From: Acidimicrobiia bacterium
GTDB lineage: Bacteria; Actinomycetota; Acidimicrobiia; Spongiisociales; ZC4RG35
DNA length: 18,309 nucleotides
Reading direction: 5' to 3'
Assembly (NCBI GenBank): GCA_029865445.1
Contig: JAOUGY010000038.1
Span: forward strand, 1 to 18,309
Position numbers and translations under genes: made by a program. Positions 7,215 to 15,397 of this stretch are shown here, piece by piece. Numbering within the stretch: the stretch's first letter is position 1; every line of letters begins with the position of its first letter. The notes below the pieces were generated by a model that saw only the letters and a program-made list of their open reading frames with translations, ran no database searches and was not told the DNA's origin.

Positions 7215-7787
7215 TCAGTGACCGAGCAGGACGTTCTTGACCACAGCGATGAGGACGGCGACCACCATCCCCCCAGTGGAGAACAGCAGTGCGCGCACCC
7301 CGCCGGCGCCATTCAGGCGCGCCACGGCGAAGGCCGCGATACCGATGAACCCTGCCACCACGAGGCGGGCGACGTCGAGGTCGATTGGAGGTGAGAGCAC
7401 CAGCACGGGGACGCTGGCGAGGACGGCCACTACCGCGGCACCACACAACTGGGCGGTTGCAAGGACCGCGACTTCCTGGTCGATCTTTCCACGCCCGACC
7501 AGACCCGCCGCCAGACTGAACGCGAACAGATGGGCCAAGGTGAGACCAACGGTCGTCCCCCAAACAATACCCATCGTCGGGACAGGGGGTGCGTCGCCAA
7601 CGGCAGCCATGGCGGCCAACAGGCAGATAGCGACGTAGAACGACATGGTCGATGCCTCGCGTCGCCACTCGGCGGAGCCCGAGGAGACAGCCTCGATCAG
7701 GGTTTCGTTCGACTGACCTGTGCGCCACATCCCGTGCACAATATCCTGAGTGCGGCGTGCGGGATTCGCTGGGTCGGATGTCGTCAT
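7215..7787 (-). CDS. Multi-pass membrane protein of unknown function
   Basis: A 190-residue protein. A ~45-residue soluble N-terminus (MTTSDPANPARRTQDIVHGM onward) is followed by about five hydrophobic segments: SFYVAICLLAAMAAVG, MGIVWGTTVGLTLAHLFAF, ATAQLCGAAVVAVLASV, LVVAGFIGIAAFAVARL and TGGMVVAVLIAVVKNVLLG. I do not recognise a family. The start is uncertain: ATG 7787 looks natural, but the frame is open to a TTG at 7871 preceded closely by CCGGAG, which would add 28 residues. It lies between the DUF1214 remnant and the radical SAM gene on the same strand and may once have been in one transcript with them. It seems intact. Confidence 0.65.
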   Translation of the reverse strand: MTTSDPANPARRTQDIVHGMWRTGQSNETLIEAVSSGSAEWRREASTMSFYVAICLLAAMAAVGDAPPVPTMGIVWGTTVGLTLAHLFAFSLAAGLVGRGKIDQEVAVLATAQLCGAAVVAVLASVPVLVLSPPIDLDVARLVVAGFIGIAAFAVARLNGAGGVRALLFSTGGMVVAVLIAVVKNVLLGH

Positions 7788-7925
7788 TCCCGGAACCGTG
7801 CTTGCCGTTTCGGGGGCCGACGCGACGGGCCGAAGCAGCTTGGCGACCGACGAGTATCCCTCGACGTTCAAGCTCCGGTGTTCCCGACGCGATGAGGAAA
7901 CGAACCAGAGGGGAACCGCGCTTCG

Positions 7926-8300
7926 TCAGTCGGCTACCCAGATCACCGGGGGCGCGACCCAAGTGCCGTCGAGTGCTGACTGCTCCGGCCCATACATGCG
8001 GAGTGTCAGGTGGAACGGCCCATCGGGAGTTGGGAGCCAGTTGGCGCGCTCGGTCGGGACGGTGGGTTCTGTGCGTTGCATCGTGATGGTGAGGGCGGCG
8101 TCGGCGGCATCACGGACGAGTCCGTCGGTGAGGGTGTTGGTGAGGTGGCGGTCGATCGGGTTGTCGACCAGGTAGCCGGCGGTGCCGTCGTAGCTGGTGT
8201 CATACATGGTCACCGACCAGAATGCCTTCACCGGGGGCAGGGTTTCGAGCCGAAGCTGATACTTGGCGCTGCCGTCGAAGGGGTTGCCGTCACCGTCTAC
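7926..8300 (-). pseudogene. DUF1254/DUF1214 protein remnant (C-terminal ~125 codons)
   Basis: The frame encodes a DUF1214 C-terminal domain: VDGDGNPFDGSAKYQLRLE, LPPVKAFWSVTMYD, GYLVDNPIDRHL, then ANWLPTPDGPFHLTLRMYGP and ALDGTW close to the stop. These blocks are typical of DUF1254/DUF1214 proteins, which are usually around 350-450 residues, so the N-terminal two thirds are gone. The frame is closed by a TGA at 8307-8309 just upstream. There it meets the 3' end of a truncated sulfatase in another frame. There is no ribosome binding site or proper start at the break (an internal ATG at 8231 exists). The remaining sequence shows no internal stop, so the deletion may be fairly recent. Family members are often found near arylsulfatases; their biochemical role is unclear. 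Confidence 0.8.
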
Positions 8301-8656
8301 GCCAGCTCAGCGACCTGGCCGTTTCCGACACGATGATGATTGCGACCCGTTGGCAACGACGCCCGGGTCGGTGAACACATCGCTGTGGTGTGAGACCGTT
8401 TGTAGCCGAGACCCTCGTCGTTGATGCGCCCCAACGTCGGAGTATGGACCTCACCGCCGAACACGCCGGGCAGCGCCGGACCGGCGTCGTCGATCAGGGT
8501 GTTCAGGATGTTCGGGGCAGCGTCCGGAAGTCGCGGCGTCGACGGACGTGGGCTGTACACCGATTCCTGCATCGTGCGTCCCGCCGAACTGCCCGATTGC
8601 TGCGACGGAAACGGCAGGATCGTCCCGTCCACGTCTCGATCACCCAACATCGCCAT
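8297..8656 (-). pseudogene. Arylsulfatase, N-terminal fragment (truncated)
   Basis: The 119 codons encode the start of a large bacterial arylsulfatase. Visible are TILPFP, AGRTMQESVYSPRPSTPRLP, APNILNTLIDDAGPALP (metal-binding D56-D57), FGGEVHTPTLGRI, and the formylglycine motif CSPTR at 94-98 in SHTTAMCSPTRAS-x-x-TGRNHHRVGNGQ. Full-length relatives run several hundred residues longer. Here the frame ends at TAG 8297-8299, exactly where a DUF1214 fragment begins in another frame. Odd residues in otherwise rigid positions, such as LPTGR where LLTGR is usual and RSHTT where RFHTT is usual, suggest relaxed selection. GAGG lies about 9 bp before ATG 8656. A stable sulfatase is impossible from this fragment. 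Confidence 0.85.
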
Positions 8657-9002
8657 GGCGGAACGTCCTCGTCTCGGTGCCCAAGCATGAGGGACACCTT
8701 TGGGACAGTATGTCGCAATCCTCGCGCACTCTGAACCACGGTGATTTCGATCGGCAAGACACCGTATCGACGGAGATGAGCTGCGCCTGACCTCGACACA
8801 TCCTCTGCGACCCTGCTTTGGCTCGGTAGACCGGTCGCCGGTAGTTGATCGCAGTCGGGCGTTTGGCGTGGTGGTCGTACGGGTGGTGCTGTTCAGCTGG
8901 GGGGCCGTGGCCAAGTTGCGCGGTGAGAAACCCGTGGCGGATCGGCGATCGCGTCGTCTCCGCTTGGTCGTCTAGCATCCCCTGGACGTCGACAGGAGCA
9001 GG
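8657..9002. other. 346-bp region between diverging units, no gene seen
   Basis: Short frames on both strands have shadow-like composition and match nothing I recognise. I looked for transposase or integrase remnants that might explain the neighbouring deletion and found none convincing. It should contain the promoters for the + strand gene at 9003 and, formerly, the sulfatase. TAGCAT at 8973-8978 fits a -10 box for the former, but no matching -35 is visible. The palindrome GCGATCGC occurs at about 8946-8953. Confidence 0.5.
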
Positions 9003-9737
9003 ATGGCGCTTGGGCCGGTACAAATCGTGGCGTATGGATTCGACAGGATCGATCGTTTTCGAGGCCAAATCCTCGATGAGTTGGATCGGCTCGAAGCAAA
9101 CGGCTCCATTCGGGTCCTAGATCTCTTGCTCGTCGCCAAGGACGAGGATGGAAGCCTCACTGTCTTGGAACTCGATGACGAAGCCGAAGGCGGCGAGGTC
9201 ACCGGTGACATCATTGAGGTCGGCGAGTTGCTTGCGCTCCTGCTGGGCTTCGATGTGGAGGCCGGTGCGGACCCCACCGGCGATCGGCCGGAAGTGGAGC
9301 CGTCCGCAGGCTTGTCGATCGATGACATCATGACCCTCGCTGACGAGCTTGATCCAGGCACGGCCGCCGGAATCCTGCTGGTTGAACACCGTTGGGCCAT
9401 CGGTTTCCGTGACGCAGTCGCCAGCGCCGGCGGTCGTCCCATCATGCAGGGCTTCCTATCGCCCGATGCGATCGCCCTGATCGGTGCCGAGACGGTGGCG
9501 GCGGCGAACGCCCTCGAGTCCATTGAGACGGCGGTCGCCATCGAAGGTGAAGCGCTGCTGCGATCCCTGGAAGCCCTGGCAGTGATCGAGGACGTCCAGA
9601 GCGCCGTGCGGTCCGTCATCGCGGCCGACACCGTGCAGACACTGATCGACGGAGGGCTGCTCCCGGCCTCTGCCGCGCTCGACGCGGCGCTCCTGCTGGA
9701 AGAAGCAGGCATTGTCGATAGAGGCCTGCTCGCATGA
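9003..9737 (+). CDS. DUF6325-like protein
   Basis: A 244-residue soluble, very acidic protein (no Cys). The N-terminus, MALGPVQIVAYGFD, then a domain with IRVLDLLLVAKDEDGSLTVLELDD (about 36-59), is typical of the DUF6325/DUF1269-like family. The middle contains ELDPGTAAGILLVEHRWAI (about 115-133), and the Ala-rich C-terminal half is probably helical. AGGAG at 8994-8998 sits just before the ATG. The family usually lies next to a SHOCT-domain gene, as here 44 bp downstream. The molecular role of the family is unknown to me; association with membrane stress proteins is inference from neighbours. Confidence 0.8.
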   Translation: MALGPVQIVAYGFDRIDRFRGQILDELDRLEANGSIRVLDLLLVAKDEDGSLTVLELDDEAEGGEVTGDIIEVGELLALLLGFDVEAGADPTGDRPEVEPSAGLSIDDIMTLADELDPGTAAGILLVEHRWAIGFRDAVASAGGRPIMQGFLSPDAIALIGAETVAAANALESIETAVAIEGEALLRSLEALAVIEDVQSAVRSVIAADTVQTLIDGGLLPASAALDAALLLEEAGIVDRGLLA

Positions 9738-9781
9738 TTCCTTCGAACCTCGAGCAATCAACCAGGAGATAGGAGACACGA

Positions 9782-10072
9782 ATGATCGCCAGGGGACCAG
9801 CCCGCCGAACCGCCCGAAGGACATCGCGCCGCACCTCCCGAAGAGTGAATCGGAGACAGGAAGCCGTCCGTCAAGCGATGGCCCCGCCGCCAGTTCAGCA
9901 GCCGCCACCTGCGGCCCAACCGGTCGCGCCGACACCGGCCCCGCCGCCGGTCGTAGCCGGTGGTGTGACCGACGATCAGATTTCCCGGCTCAAGGAGCTG
10001 GCGACGCTGAAGGAGCAGGGCATCCTCACCGAGGACGAGTTCGCTGCCCAGAAAGCCAAGATCTTGGGATGA
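9782..10072 (+). CDS. Small SHOCT-domain protein
   Basis: A 96-residue protein in three parts: a strongly basic Arg/Thr-rich N-terminus (residues 1-28, repeated RRTSRR), a Pro/Ala/Gln-rich linker (34-59), and a C-terminal SHOCT domain (62-96; VTDDQISRLKELATLKEQG then ILTEDEFAAQKAKILG). SHOCT is a short two-helix module found at protein ends and thought to mediate protein contacts. AGGAG at 9771-9775, 6 bp before the ATG, supports the start. It lies 44 bp behind the DUF6325-like gene, the usual arrangement of these two families, so they likely form one transcript. The basic N-terminus could bind nucleic acid or anionic lipid; that is inferred. Confidence 0.85.
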   Translation: MIARGPARRTARRTSRRTSRRVNRRQEAVRQAMAPPPVQQPPPAAQPVAPTPAPPPVVAGGVTDDQISRLKELATLKEQGILTEDEFAAQKAKILG

Positions 10073-10150
10073 ACCGAATACCGACCGATCCAAGCCATCG
10101 GAGCGGCTCCTCCTTCGTGATCGTGTCGGCATCCCGATGTCGTCGAACTC

Positions 10151-11248
10151 GTGAGTGACCGGACTGATCAGATTGAGGTTGGGTTCAGTGGACGGGAACC
10201 CGACCGCCCTGCGGCCTCCGGCTGGCTCGGCAATCTAGGCCGTCGCAGCTGGCTGTTCGTCGGTGTCGTGGTCGCTGCTTCGATCGTCTTCAGTGCCCTG
10301 GCTGCGTTGTCAGGGCTGGTGGTTCCGCTCGTGGTGTCGGTGGTGCTGGGCGTACTCCTGGTTCCGCTGGTCGACCGATTCCAACGCATGGGGGTCCCCC
10401 GGAAGTCGGCCGCAACATTGGTCATGGTCGGGCTGGCGGCGGTCGCAGCCGGGTCCGTGTGGATCACGGTGGCCGGCGTGATCGACCAGGGTCCCGAGAT
10501 CAGCCGCCAGGTTGGGGAGGGCGTCGAAACGATCGAAACATCCCTGGCGGATGCGGGCCTTCTGCTCGAGGGTACGGGTTCGCTCGGTCGTGCCCTCGAT
10601 GTCGTGCCCGAAGCAGCCAGGGGAGTCGCCGGCTACGTGAGCTCCGTGTTCAGCGGCGTCATCTCGTTCGTGGTGGGCATGTTCGTTGGTACCTTCTTCT
10701 TCTACTACATGCTCACCGACTGGGAACGGCTGGTCGGGTGGGTCGCCCGCAATCTCGGGATCCCCGAAGATCTCGGTGCGCCCATCATCGATGACACGGT
10801 CCGCGCAATTCGCGAGTACTTCAGGGGCCTGACGATCTCGAGCATCATCGTCTCGATCGTGATCGGGGTGACCATGTGGGCTCTGGGACTGCCCCTGGGC
10901 GTCGCCATCGCACTCGTCACGTTCGTGACCGGCTACATCCCCTACGTTGGCGCGGTCTTCTCCGGTACGTTCGCATTCCTTGTGGCGGTTGGTTCCGGGG
11001 GGATGGAGAAGGCACTGGTCGTGCTGCTGGTTGTTCTCGTCGCACAGAATGCAATCCAGACTCTGGTGCAGAACAAGCTGACGAGTGATCAACTGAGCAT
11101 CCACCCGATCGTGAACTTCGGGTCGACGCTGGTCGGTATCACCTTGGCCGGCGTGCTCGGGGCCACCTTGTCAGCACCGATCGTCGCCAGTCTGATTCGT
11201 ATGTCCGAACGCGTCCGGAGCTACAAATGGCATGTCTCGGGGAACTGA
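10151..11248 (+). CDS. AI-2E family transporter (PF01594-type membrane protein)
   Basis: A 365-residue integral membrane protein of the AI-2E (TqsA/PerM/YdiK) family, members of which export small molecules or act as ion antiporters. About seven to eight hydrophobic segments are visible. Two lie near the N-terminus (about 35-75), then comes a soluble region with EISRQVGEGVETIE. Family-typical stretches follow: FVVGMFVGTFFFYYMLTDW, TISSIIVSIVIGVTMW, ALVTFVTGYIPYVGAVFSG, a Leu/Val-rich segment, then NKLTSDQLSIHPIVNF and LAGVLGATLSAPIVASL. The HP motif after the Gln/Asn-rich stretch is characteristic. It starts with GTG and has no strong ribosome binding site. The substrate cannot be inferred. 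Confidence 0.9.
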   Translation: MSDRTDQIEVGFSGREPDRPAASGWLGNLGRRSWLFVGVVVAASIVFSALAALSGLVVPLVVSVVLGVLLVPLVDRFQRMGVPRKSAATLVMVGLAAVAAGSVWITVAGVIDQGPEISRQVGEGVETIETSLADAGLLLEGTGSLGRALDVVPEAARGVAGYVSSVFSGVISFVVGMFVGTFFFYYMLTDWERLVGWVARNLGIPEDLGAPIIDDTVRAIREYFRGLTISSIIVSIVIGVTMWALGLPLGVAIALVTFVTGYIPYVGAVFSGTFAFLVAVGSGGMEKALVVLLVVLVAQNAIQTLVQNKLTSDQLSIHPIVNFGSTLVGITLAGVLGATLSAPIVASLIRMSERVRSYKWHVSGN

Positions 11249-11327
11249 GAGCCCAGACTCGATCGCGGGTTCATTGGCTCGGTTGCCGGGGTGTACAGAC
11301 GCATCGCCGACCTGCGTGATGTGACCG

Positions 11328-12230
11328 GTGCGGTTCCCATCGATCTGGCGATGGCTCGGAATCGTGTCCCAGCGAGCCCGCTCGCTGTCACTGGTCGTCG
11401 TCGCCGAGAGCACCTACCACTCCTGGCGCGATGACCGGACCATCCGGCTGGGGGCGGGACTTGCGTACTACGCCCTGTTCGGTGTGATTCCCTTCCTGGC
11501 CCTGTCGGTTGCGATTGCCGGATTCGCCTTCAATCAGGAGGAGGTACGTGAGACCGTCGCCGATGCGTTGGAGCGCGTGCTTGGGACCGAGGAAGCCGAC
11601 CTGATCGCCGGAGCTGTGTCCAGCGCGCTCGGAACGGCGAGCGCCGATACGTCGCTCGGTCTCGTCGGCATCGGCACGCTCATCTTCTCTTCTTCGCTGT
11701 TGTTCGCGGCGTTCCAGGACGCCCTCAACGTGATCTTTGGCGTCCCGGTACAGGTGGGCATACGTCGGTCGGTTCGGCGTCGGGTCTTCCTGTTTCTTGT
11801 CGTACTGGCGTTTGCTTCCGTCGTACTGGTCTCCCTGATACTGGAGACGGTGATCGCCTCGATCCAGGAGCTTGTGGGCATCGACCCGATATCGGGCCCA
11901 GTCGTCGGTTTGGTAGGCCGGATCGTCTCGCTGCTGGCCGTCGCCGGGGTGCTGGCCGTGTTGTACCGGCTGCTGCCACGCCCCCACGTTCCATGGCGGG
12001 CCGCCATGGTCGGCGGGGCCATGGTCAGCGTCGTGGGCTGGCTGGCCATGAAGGGGGTCGGCGCGTATCTCAGCCGCTTTGGCACCTCGTCGCTGGAGGG
12101 CGCCGCCGGTGGACTGGTTCTGGTGCTGACTCTCATATATGTGCTCAGTCAGGTGACTCTTGCCGGCGCCCAACTCACCAAGACCTTGACCGAAGATGTC
12201 CAGCAGACTGAACGAGACGTTGACGGCTAG
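11328..12230 (+). CDS. YihY/virulence factor BrkB family membrane protein
   Basis: A 300-residue protein of the YihY/BrkB family (once misnamed ribonuclease BN). The opening block, WRDDRTIRLGAGLAYYALFGVIPFLALSV split across residues 35-63, is the family hallmark. About six membrane segments follow, including LGLVGIGTLIFSSSLLFAAF, FLFLVVLAFASVVLVSLIL, VSLLAVAGVLAVLYRLLP and GLVLVLTLIYVLSQVTLAGA. PRPHVPWRAAMVGG is a conserved loop. GTG 11328 is the start by position; no good ribosome binding site is visible, and a later GTG near codon 12 is possible. The gene is 79 bp after the AI-2E gene on the same strand. Function in the envelope is unproven for the family. Confidence 0.88.
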   Translation: MRFPSIWRWLGIVSQRARSLSLVVVAESTYHSWRDDRTIRLGAGLAYYALFGVIPFLALSVAIAGFAFNQEEVRETVADALERVLGTEEADLIAGAVSSALGTASADTSLGLVGIGTLIFSSSLLFAAFQDALNVIFGVPVQVGIRRSVRRRVFLFLVVLAFASVVLVSLILETVIASIQELVGIDPISGPVVGLVGRIVSLLAVAGVLAVLYRLLPRPHVPWRAAMVGGAMVSVVGWLAMKGVGAYLSRFGTSSLEGAAGGLVLVLTLIYVLSQVTLAGAQLTKTLTEDVQQTERDVDG

Positions 12231-12310
12231 GCCGATGGAGCGTCATCGCCAGACCGTGAGTCACCTGTCACTGAAGACATGTGGCCAATCGTGGCGCCTG
12301 GGCGGCGGCC

Positions 12311-13009
12311 TCAGAACTCGGCCCGCGCTCGTTGGATCGCCTGCTCCAGCTCCGCTCCAGCCTTTGTCACGCGAAGTTGGGCGTCGATCCCCCCGCCTTC
12401 GGCTGTCATTGCCCGCATCGACTCGACCGTTTCCAGGGCGCGAGATCGCACCGCCACCAGAAGCCCGTCCCGGGAGTCCGCTCGTGCCGCGTCGATGAGG
12501 GCATCGAGGCGCGGCGCCAGGGTGTCAAGAACACCGAGCTCATAGGCGTAACCCCCCCGCGGGGGCGTCGTGCGGACGACCGAGGCAGCGGTCTCTTGAT
12601 AGTGAGCCAACAGTGACTGCGCGTCGAGCCCGATGGTCGCCGGGTCAGGAGGGCGATTGGCGGCCAATCTGATGACCCCTGCCGCCCCGATGACGAGGGC
12701 CGCTCCCAACAGCCACTGCCACCATGAGGCGGTAGCCGCCCGAGCGCTTCCGCTGTCCGTCCCACTCGATCCGGTCGTCTCGGTGGTCTCGGTCACCGCT
12801 GTCGTGTCCGTCGAGTCATCTTCCGGGGGGTCAGTGGTCTCCCCAATCGCGTGGGATTCCTGATCCATCGCCGCAGTGCCGGCTTGACCTGGAGCTGCAT
12901 GAGCTGTGAGACCGAACCACATCAGAGCGCAGGTGAGAAATGTGATCGAGAGCCGGGTCATCGGTGCCGACACGTCTGAAAGGCGCCCCACGCCGGTGGT
13001 GGTGGTCAT
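12311..13009 (-). CDS. Membrane-anchored/exported protein with Thr/Glu-rich linker, unknown function
   Basis: A 232-residue protein. The start is decided by GGAGG (plus strand 13017-13021), 7 bp before ATG 13009; the frame extends further but overlaps the SulP stop. A signal peptide or anchor lies at about 17-40 (MTRLSITFLTCALMWFGL, then TAHAA). A low-complexity linker rich in Thr, Glu, Asp and Ser follows at about 50-85, then a membrane segment (WWQWLLGAALVIGAAGVIRL, about 92-111) and a helical C-terminal domain with Ala/Arg/Leu heptad-like spacing. It directly follows the SulP gene on the minus strand with a 29-bp gap, so the two are probably co-transcribed. No family recognised. A helical partner or accessory subunit of the transporter is one possibility. 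Confidence 0.7.
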   Translation of the reverse strand: MTTTTGVGRLSDVSAPMTRLSITFLTCALMWFGLTAHAAPGQAGTAAMDQESHAIGETTDPPEDDSTDTTAVTETTETTGSSGTDSGSARAATASWWQWLLGAALVIGAAGVIRLAANRPPDPATIGLDAQSLLAHYQETAASVVRTTPPRGGYAYELGVLDTLAPRLDALIDAARADSRDGLLVAVRSRALETVESMRAMTAEGGGIDAQLRVTKAGAELEQAIQRARAEF

Positions 13010-13038
13010 GCTTGTACCTCCGGTCTCGCAGTTCGCCT

Positions 13039-14805
13039 TCACGAATCCGGCCCCGCGTCCGGGTTCACCATGTCGTCATCGGGCGAAGCGTCATCCCCCT
13101 TGGCTACCCAGGCTTCGGCCAATTCGATCGCCCCCCTTGTCGACTCTCCAAGCACGTCCGAGGCAACGACAACCTCGACCGGCCCGAGCAAGACCAGTCC
13201 GCCGGCCGAACGAATCCCACCGACAACTTCATGCTCCACCCCGCTCAAGAAGAGTCGGCCGCCATGCTGTGACAAACGGTCGGCGTATGAGGAGATCACC
13301 TCGATGGCGGTGGATGTCAGGGTCGTCCGACCGCGCAAGCGAAGCACGACGGCTGGTCCGGTGCTTCCGGTCGGGTCCGGTAACCGCGCTTCGAGGGTCT
13401 TCGCTCCTGCATAGAACAGGCTCCCGAACACATCGATGATCGTTACCTGCCTGTCACTCAGGACGGCTGGGGCCGGAGCAACCGTGAATCCCCCGTCCCG
13501 ATTGCGAATCAGCTCCACGACTCGAAGATCCATGGCCTCCCGGTTGATCTGCAGCAGCAACGAGAGGGCCACGCCGATCCCCACGGCGGCAGCGATCGGA
13601 AGGAACAAGGTCGCTACGAACGTCGTGACGCCGGCGATGACCGAGTCCCACCCGGTACGGAGAACCAACAGCACCTGCGCAGGTTTAATAGAGCCAACAG
13701 CAGCGAACACCAATACCGCCGCCAGTGTCGTCATGGCCACGCGACCCACCAAGGTGGAAAACGCCACGAGGATGAGCATCATCCAGACTCCTGAGGCAAT
13801 GGCTGCCCATCGACTCCTCGCCCCGGCGCTCACGTTGAGTGCCGTCTGACCGACCGATCCCCCGACCGGCTGCCCCTGGAACAGTGCGGCTGCCACGTTG
13901 CCGGCACCCTGGGCCAGGAAGTCTCGATTGGTGTCGGATCGAGTTCCGTCCAGGTTTGGGGCGGCCTCACTGACTCCCGAGCCTTGCACCAAGACGATGG
14001 CCGCTAGCGCGAATGCACCCGTGATGAGGCTGGGAGAGAGCATCCCCAGGTCCGGAAGCGCAGGCAGGGGGAGGCCTCGTGGGATTTCGCCGACATCGGC
14101 TACCAGTGTCATGTCGAACCCGAGGAGGGCTACCGCCGTCGATGGAATCACGAGTGCCCCCAGTGCGGCGATCGACGCGAACCTGCTCCTGCTGGCGGCT
14201 GCGACCACCGCCAGTGCGCCGAGCCCCGCCACCAACGTGACGATGTCGATCCGTCCGGGATGGGTGATCACGTCCAGGGCTTTCGCAAGGGCGAAGTCAC
14301 CGTCGGCGTCGGCGCCCGTCAGATCAGGGATCTGACTGAACACGATGTTGGCGGCTACACCGGTCAGAAACCCGGTCATAACCGAGTGCGATACGAACCT
14401 GACATAACGGCCGAAGCGCAAGACACTCGCCACGATCATGAGTCCACCCGCGATCAGCGTGAGCAGAAACAACGCCGCGGGTCGATCCATCGGATCGAGG
14501 TCGACCATCACCGATCCGGCGGCAAGCGCCGCCGCGCTGGTGGTCGTGACCACGACCCGATTCGTGCTTGCGAAGAAGCCGCCGAAAATGGGACCGACCA
14601 TGCTGGCATACAGACCATGGATCGGGTTGACGCCGGCGAGCACCGCCGCCGCCATCCCGTCAGGGACGCTTCCGATGGCTCCTGGCAGGCCGGCCAACGC
14701 TTCGGGGCGGAGCTCACCCTTGTCCGGCTTGATCGACACGCCCCATTGGCGGAAAGAGGCGAGACCGTCTGACAATCGCGCTTTCCAGTTGGCGCGTTCA
14801 GCCAT
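13039..14805 (-). CDS. SulP family inorganic anion transporter with STAS domain
   Basis: A 588-residue SulP/SLC26-type transporter, likely for sulfate, bicarbonate or another oxyanion. The membrane domain (about 35-430) begins with the family pattern ALAGLPGAIGSVPDGMA and contains GVNPIHGLYASMVGPI, SHSVMTGFLTGVAANIV, QGAGNVAAALFQGQPVGGS and SVGQTALNVSAGARSRWA. A C-terminal STAS domain follows (about 455-560), with VTIIDVFGSLFYAG, VVLRLRGRTTLTSTAIEVIS and GGRLFLSGV; its central helix start has Thr/Ser residues in the place of the usual DSS. The start at ATG 14805 has only a weak GTGAG upstream. The downstream anchored protein is probably in the same transcript. The exact ion is not determined by sequence. 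Confidence 0.93.
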   Translation of the reverse strand: MAERANWKARLSDGLASFRQWGVSIKPDKGELRPEALAGLPGAIGSVPDGMAAAVLAGVNPIHGLYASMVGPIFGGFFASTNRVVVTTTSAAALAAGSVMVDLDPMDRPAALFLLTLIAGGLMIVASVLRFGRYVRFVSHSVMTGFLTGVAANIVFSQIPDLTGADADGDFALAKALDVITHPGRIDIVTLVAGLGALAVVAAASRSRFASIAALGALVIPSTAVALLGFDMTLVADVGEIPRGLPLPALPDLGMLSPSLITGAFALAAIVLVQGSGVSEAAPNLDGTRSDTNRDFLAQGAGNVAAALFQGQPVGGSVGQTALNVSAGARSRWAAIASGVWMMLILVAFSTLVGRVAMTTLAAVLVFAAVGSIKPAQVLLVLRTGWDSVIAGVTTFVATLFLPIAAAVGIGVALSLLLQINREAMDLRVVELIRNRDGGFTVAPAPAVLSDRQVTIIDVFGSLFYAGAKTLEARLPDPTGSTGPAVVLRLRGRTTLTSTAIEVISSYADRLSQHGGRLFLSGVEHEVVGGIRSAGGLVLLGPVEVVVASDVLGESTRGAIELAEAWVAKGDDASPDDDMVNPDAGPDS

Positions 14806-14943
14806 GGTCAGGTCTCACTTTCGGTCACGCGTTTGCCCGAGAACTCTACCCGCTGGTCCTGGACACGTCACGGTGGGACTCCCACCGGAGAGTCGTTCGG
14901 AAACCTCACGGTTATGATCGACAAAACCGGAGAAGGATGTGGA

Positions 14944-15321
14944 TTGGGCTATCTGCTGATGCGACTGGGATTGGCGATGGTGGCATTGGCGACCACCGTA
15001 TGGCTCGTACCCGGTCTGACCTTCGACGGTTCGATCTGGGCGCTGGCGGGAATCGCCTTGATCTTCGGGATTGTCAACGCCATCATCCGCCCTCTTGCCC
15101 TCTTCTTGTCGGCGCCGCTCATTCTCCTCACGCTCGGCGTCGGGGCTCTGTTCGTGAATGGCCTGATGTTCTGGTTCGTGGTCTGGCTCGCCGATCCGGC
15201 CCGCCTGGACCTGGGATTGACGTCCGATGGCTTCTGGCCCGCCTTCTGGGGCGCCATCGTGATGGCCATCGTCGGTTGGCTGCTGGGGGCATTCGTGGAC
15301 CGCAATCGGACCGTCGGCTGA
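14944..15321 (+). CDS. Phage holin family 4-like small membrane protein
   Basis: A 125-residue, four-segment membrane protein of the phage_holin_4_2/putative superfamily IV 4-TMS type, chromosomal relatives of which are common in actinobacteria and are not phage genes. Hydrophobic segments: RLGLAMVALATTVWLVPGL, WALAGIALIFGIVNAIIRPL, LILLTLGVGALFVNGLMFWF and PAFWGAIVMAIVGWLLGAF. The NAIIRPL block after the second segment is typical. I chose TTG 14944 because GGAGAAGG (14929-14936) lies 7 bp before it and the product then begins close to the first segment, as in relatives. ATG 14914 (10 residues more) and ATG 14959 are alternatives. It is divergent from SulP. Role unknown. Confidence 0.8.
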   Translation: MGYLLMRLGLAMVALATTVWLVPGLTFDGSIWALAGIALIFGIVNAIIRPLALFLSAPLILLTLGVGALFVNGLMFWFVVWLADPARLDLGLTSDGFWPAFWGAIVMAIVGWLLGAFVDRNRTVG

Positions 15322-15397
15322 ACATGTGAACGGTGGCCCAGGCAGTTGGCGGAGGTCGGGTGCCCAACCTGAGAGGCGCGATGGCGGTTGGCTCCGG

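Noticed and set aside
6919..7962. Minus-strand open frame of 347 codons crossing the membrane protein and the intergenic gap
   Set aside because: Arg/Gly/Pro-rich composition with no motif, and it overlaps the hydrophobic frame that looks like a genuine membrane protein.
8640..9068. Possible transposase or integrase remnant next to the sulfatase scar
   Set aside because: Short peptides were inspected for IS481-like or integrase motifs; none showed a convincing DDE or helix-turn-helix pattern.
10310..12173. Long minus-strand frames opposite the AI-2E and BrkB genes
   Set aside because: His/Asp/Gln/Arg-rich antisense shadows of hydrophobic transporters; no plausible starts or motifs.
12551..12566. 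C-run/G-run palindrome inside the anchored-protein gene
   Set aside because: It lies within coding sequence for TTPPRGG and is explained by GC-rich Pro/Gly codons.
14944..15321. Phage origin for the holin-like protein
   Set aside because: No other phage genes nearby; chromosomal 4-TMS relatives are ordinary in actinobacteria.
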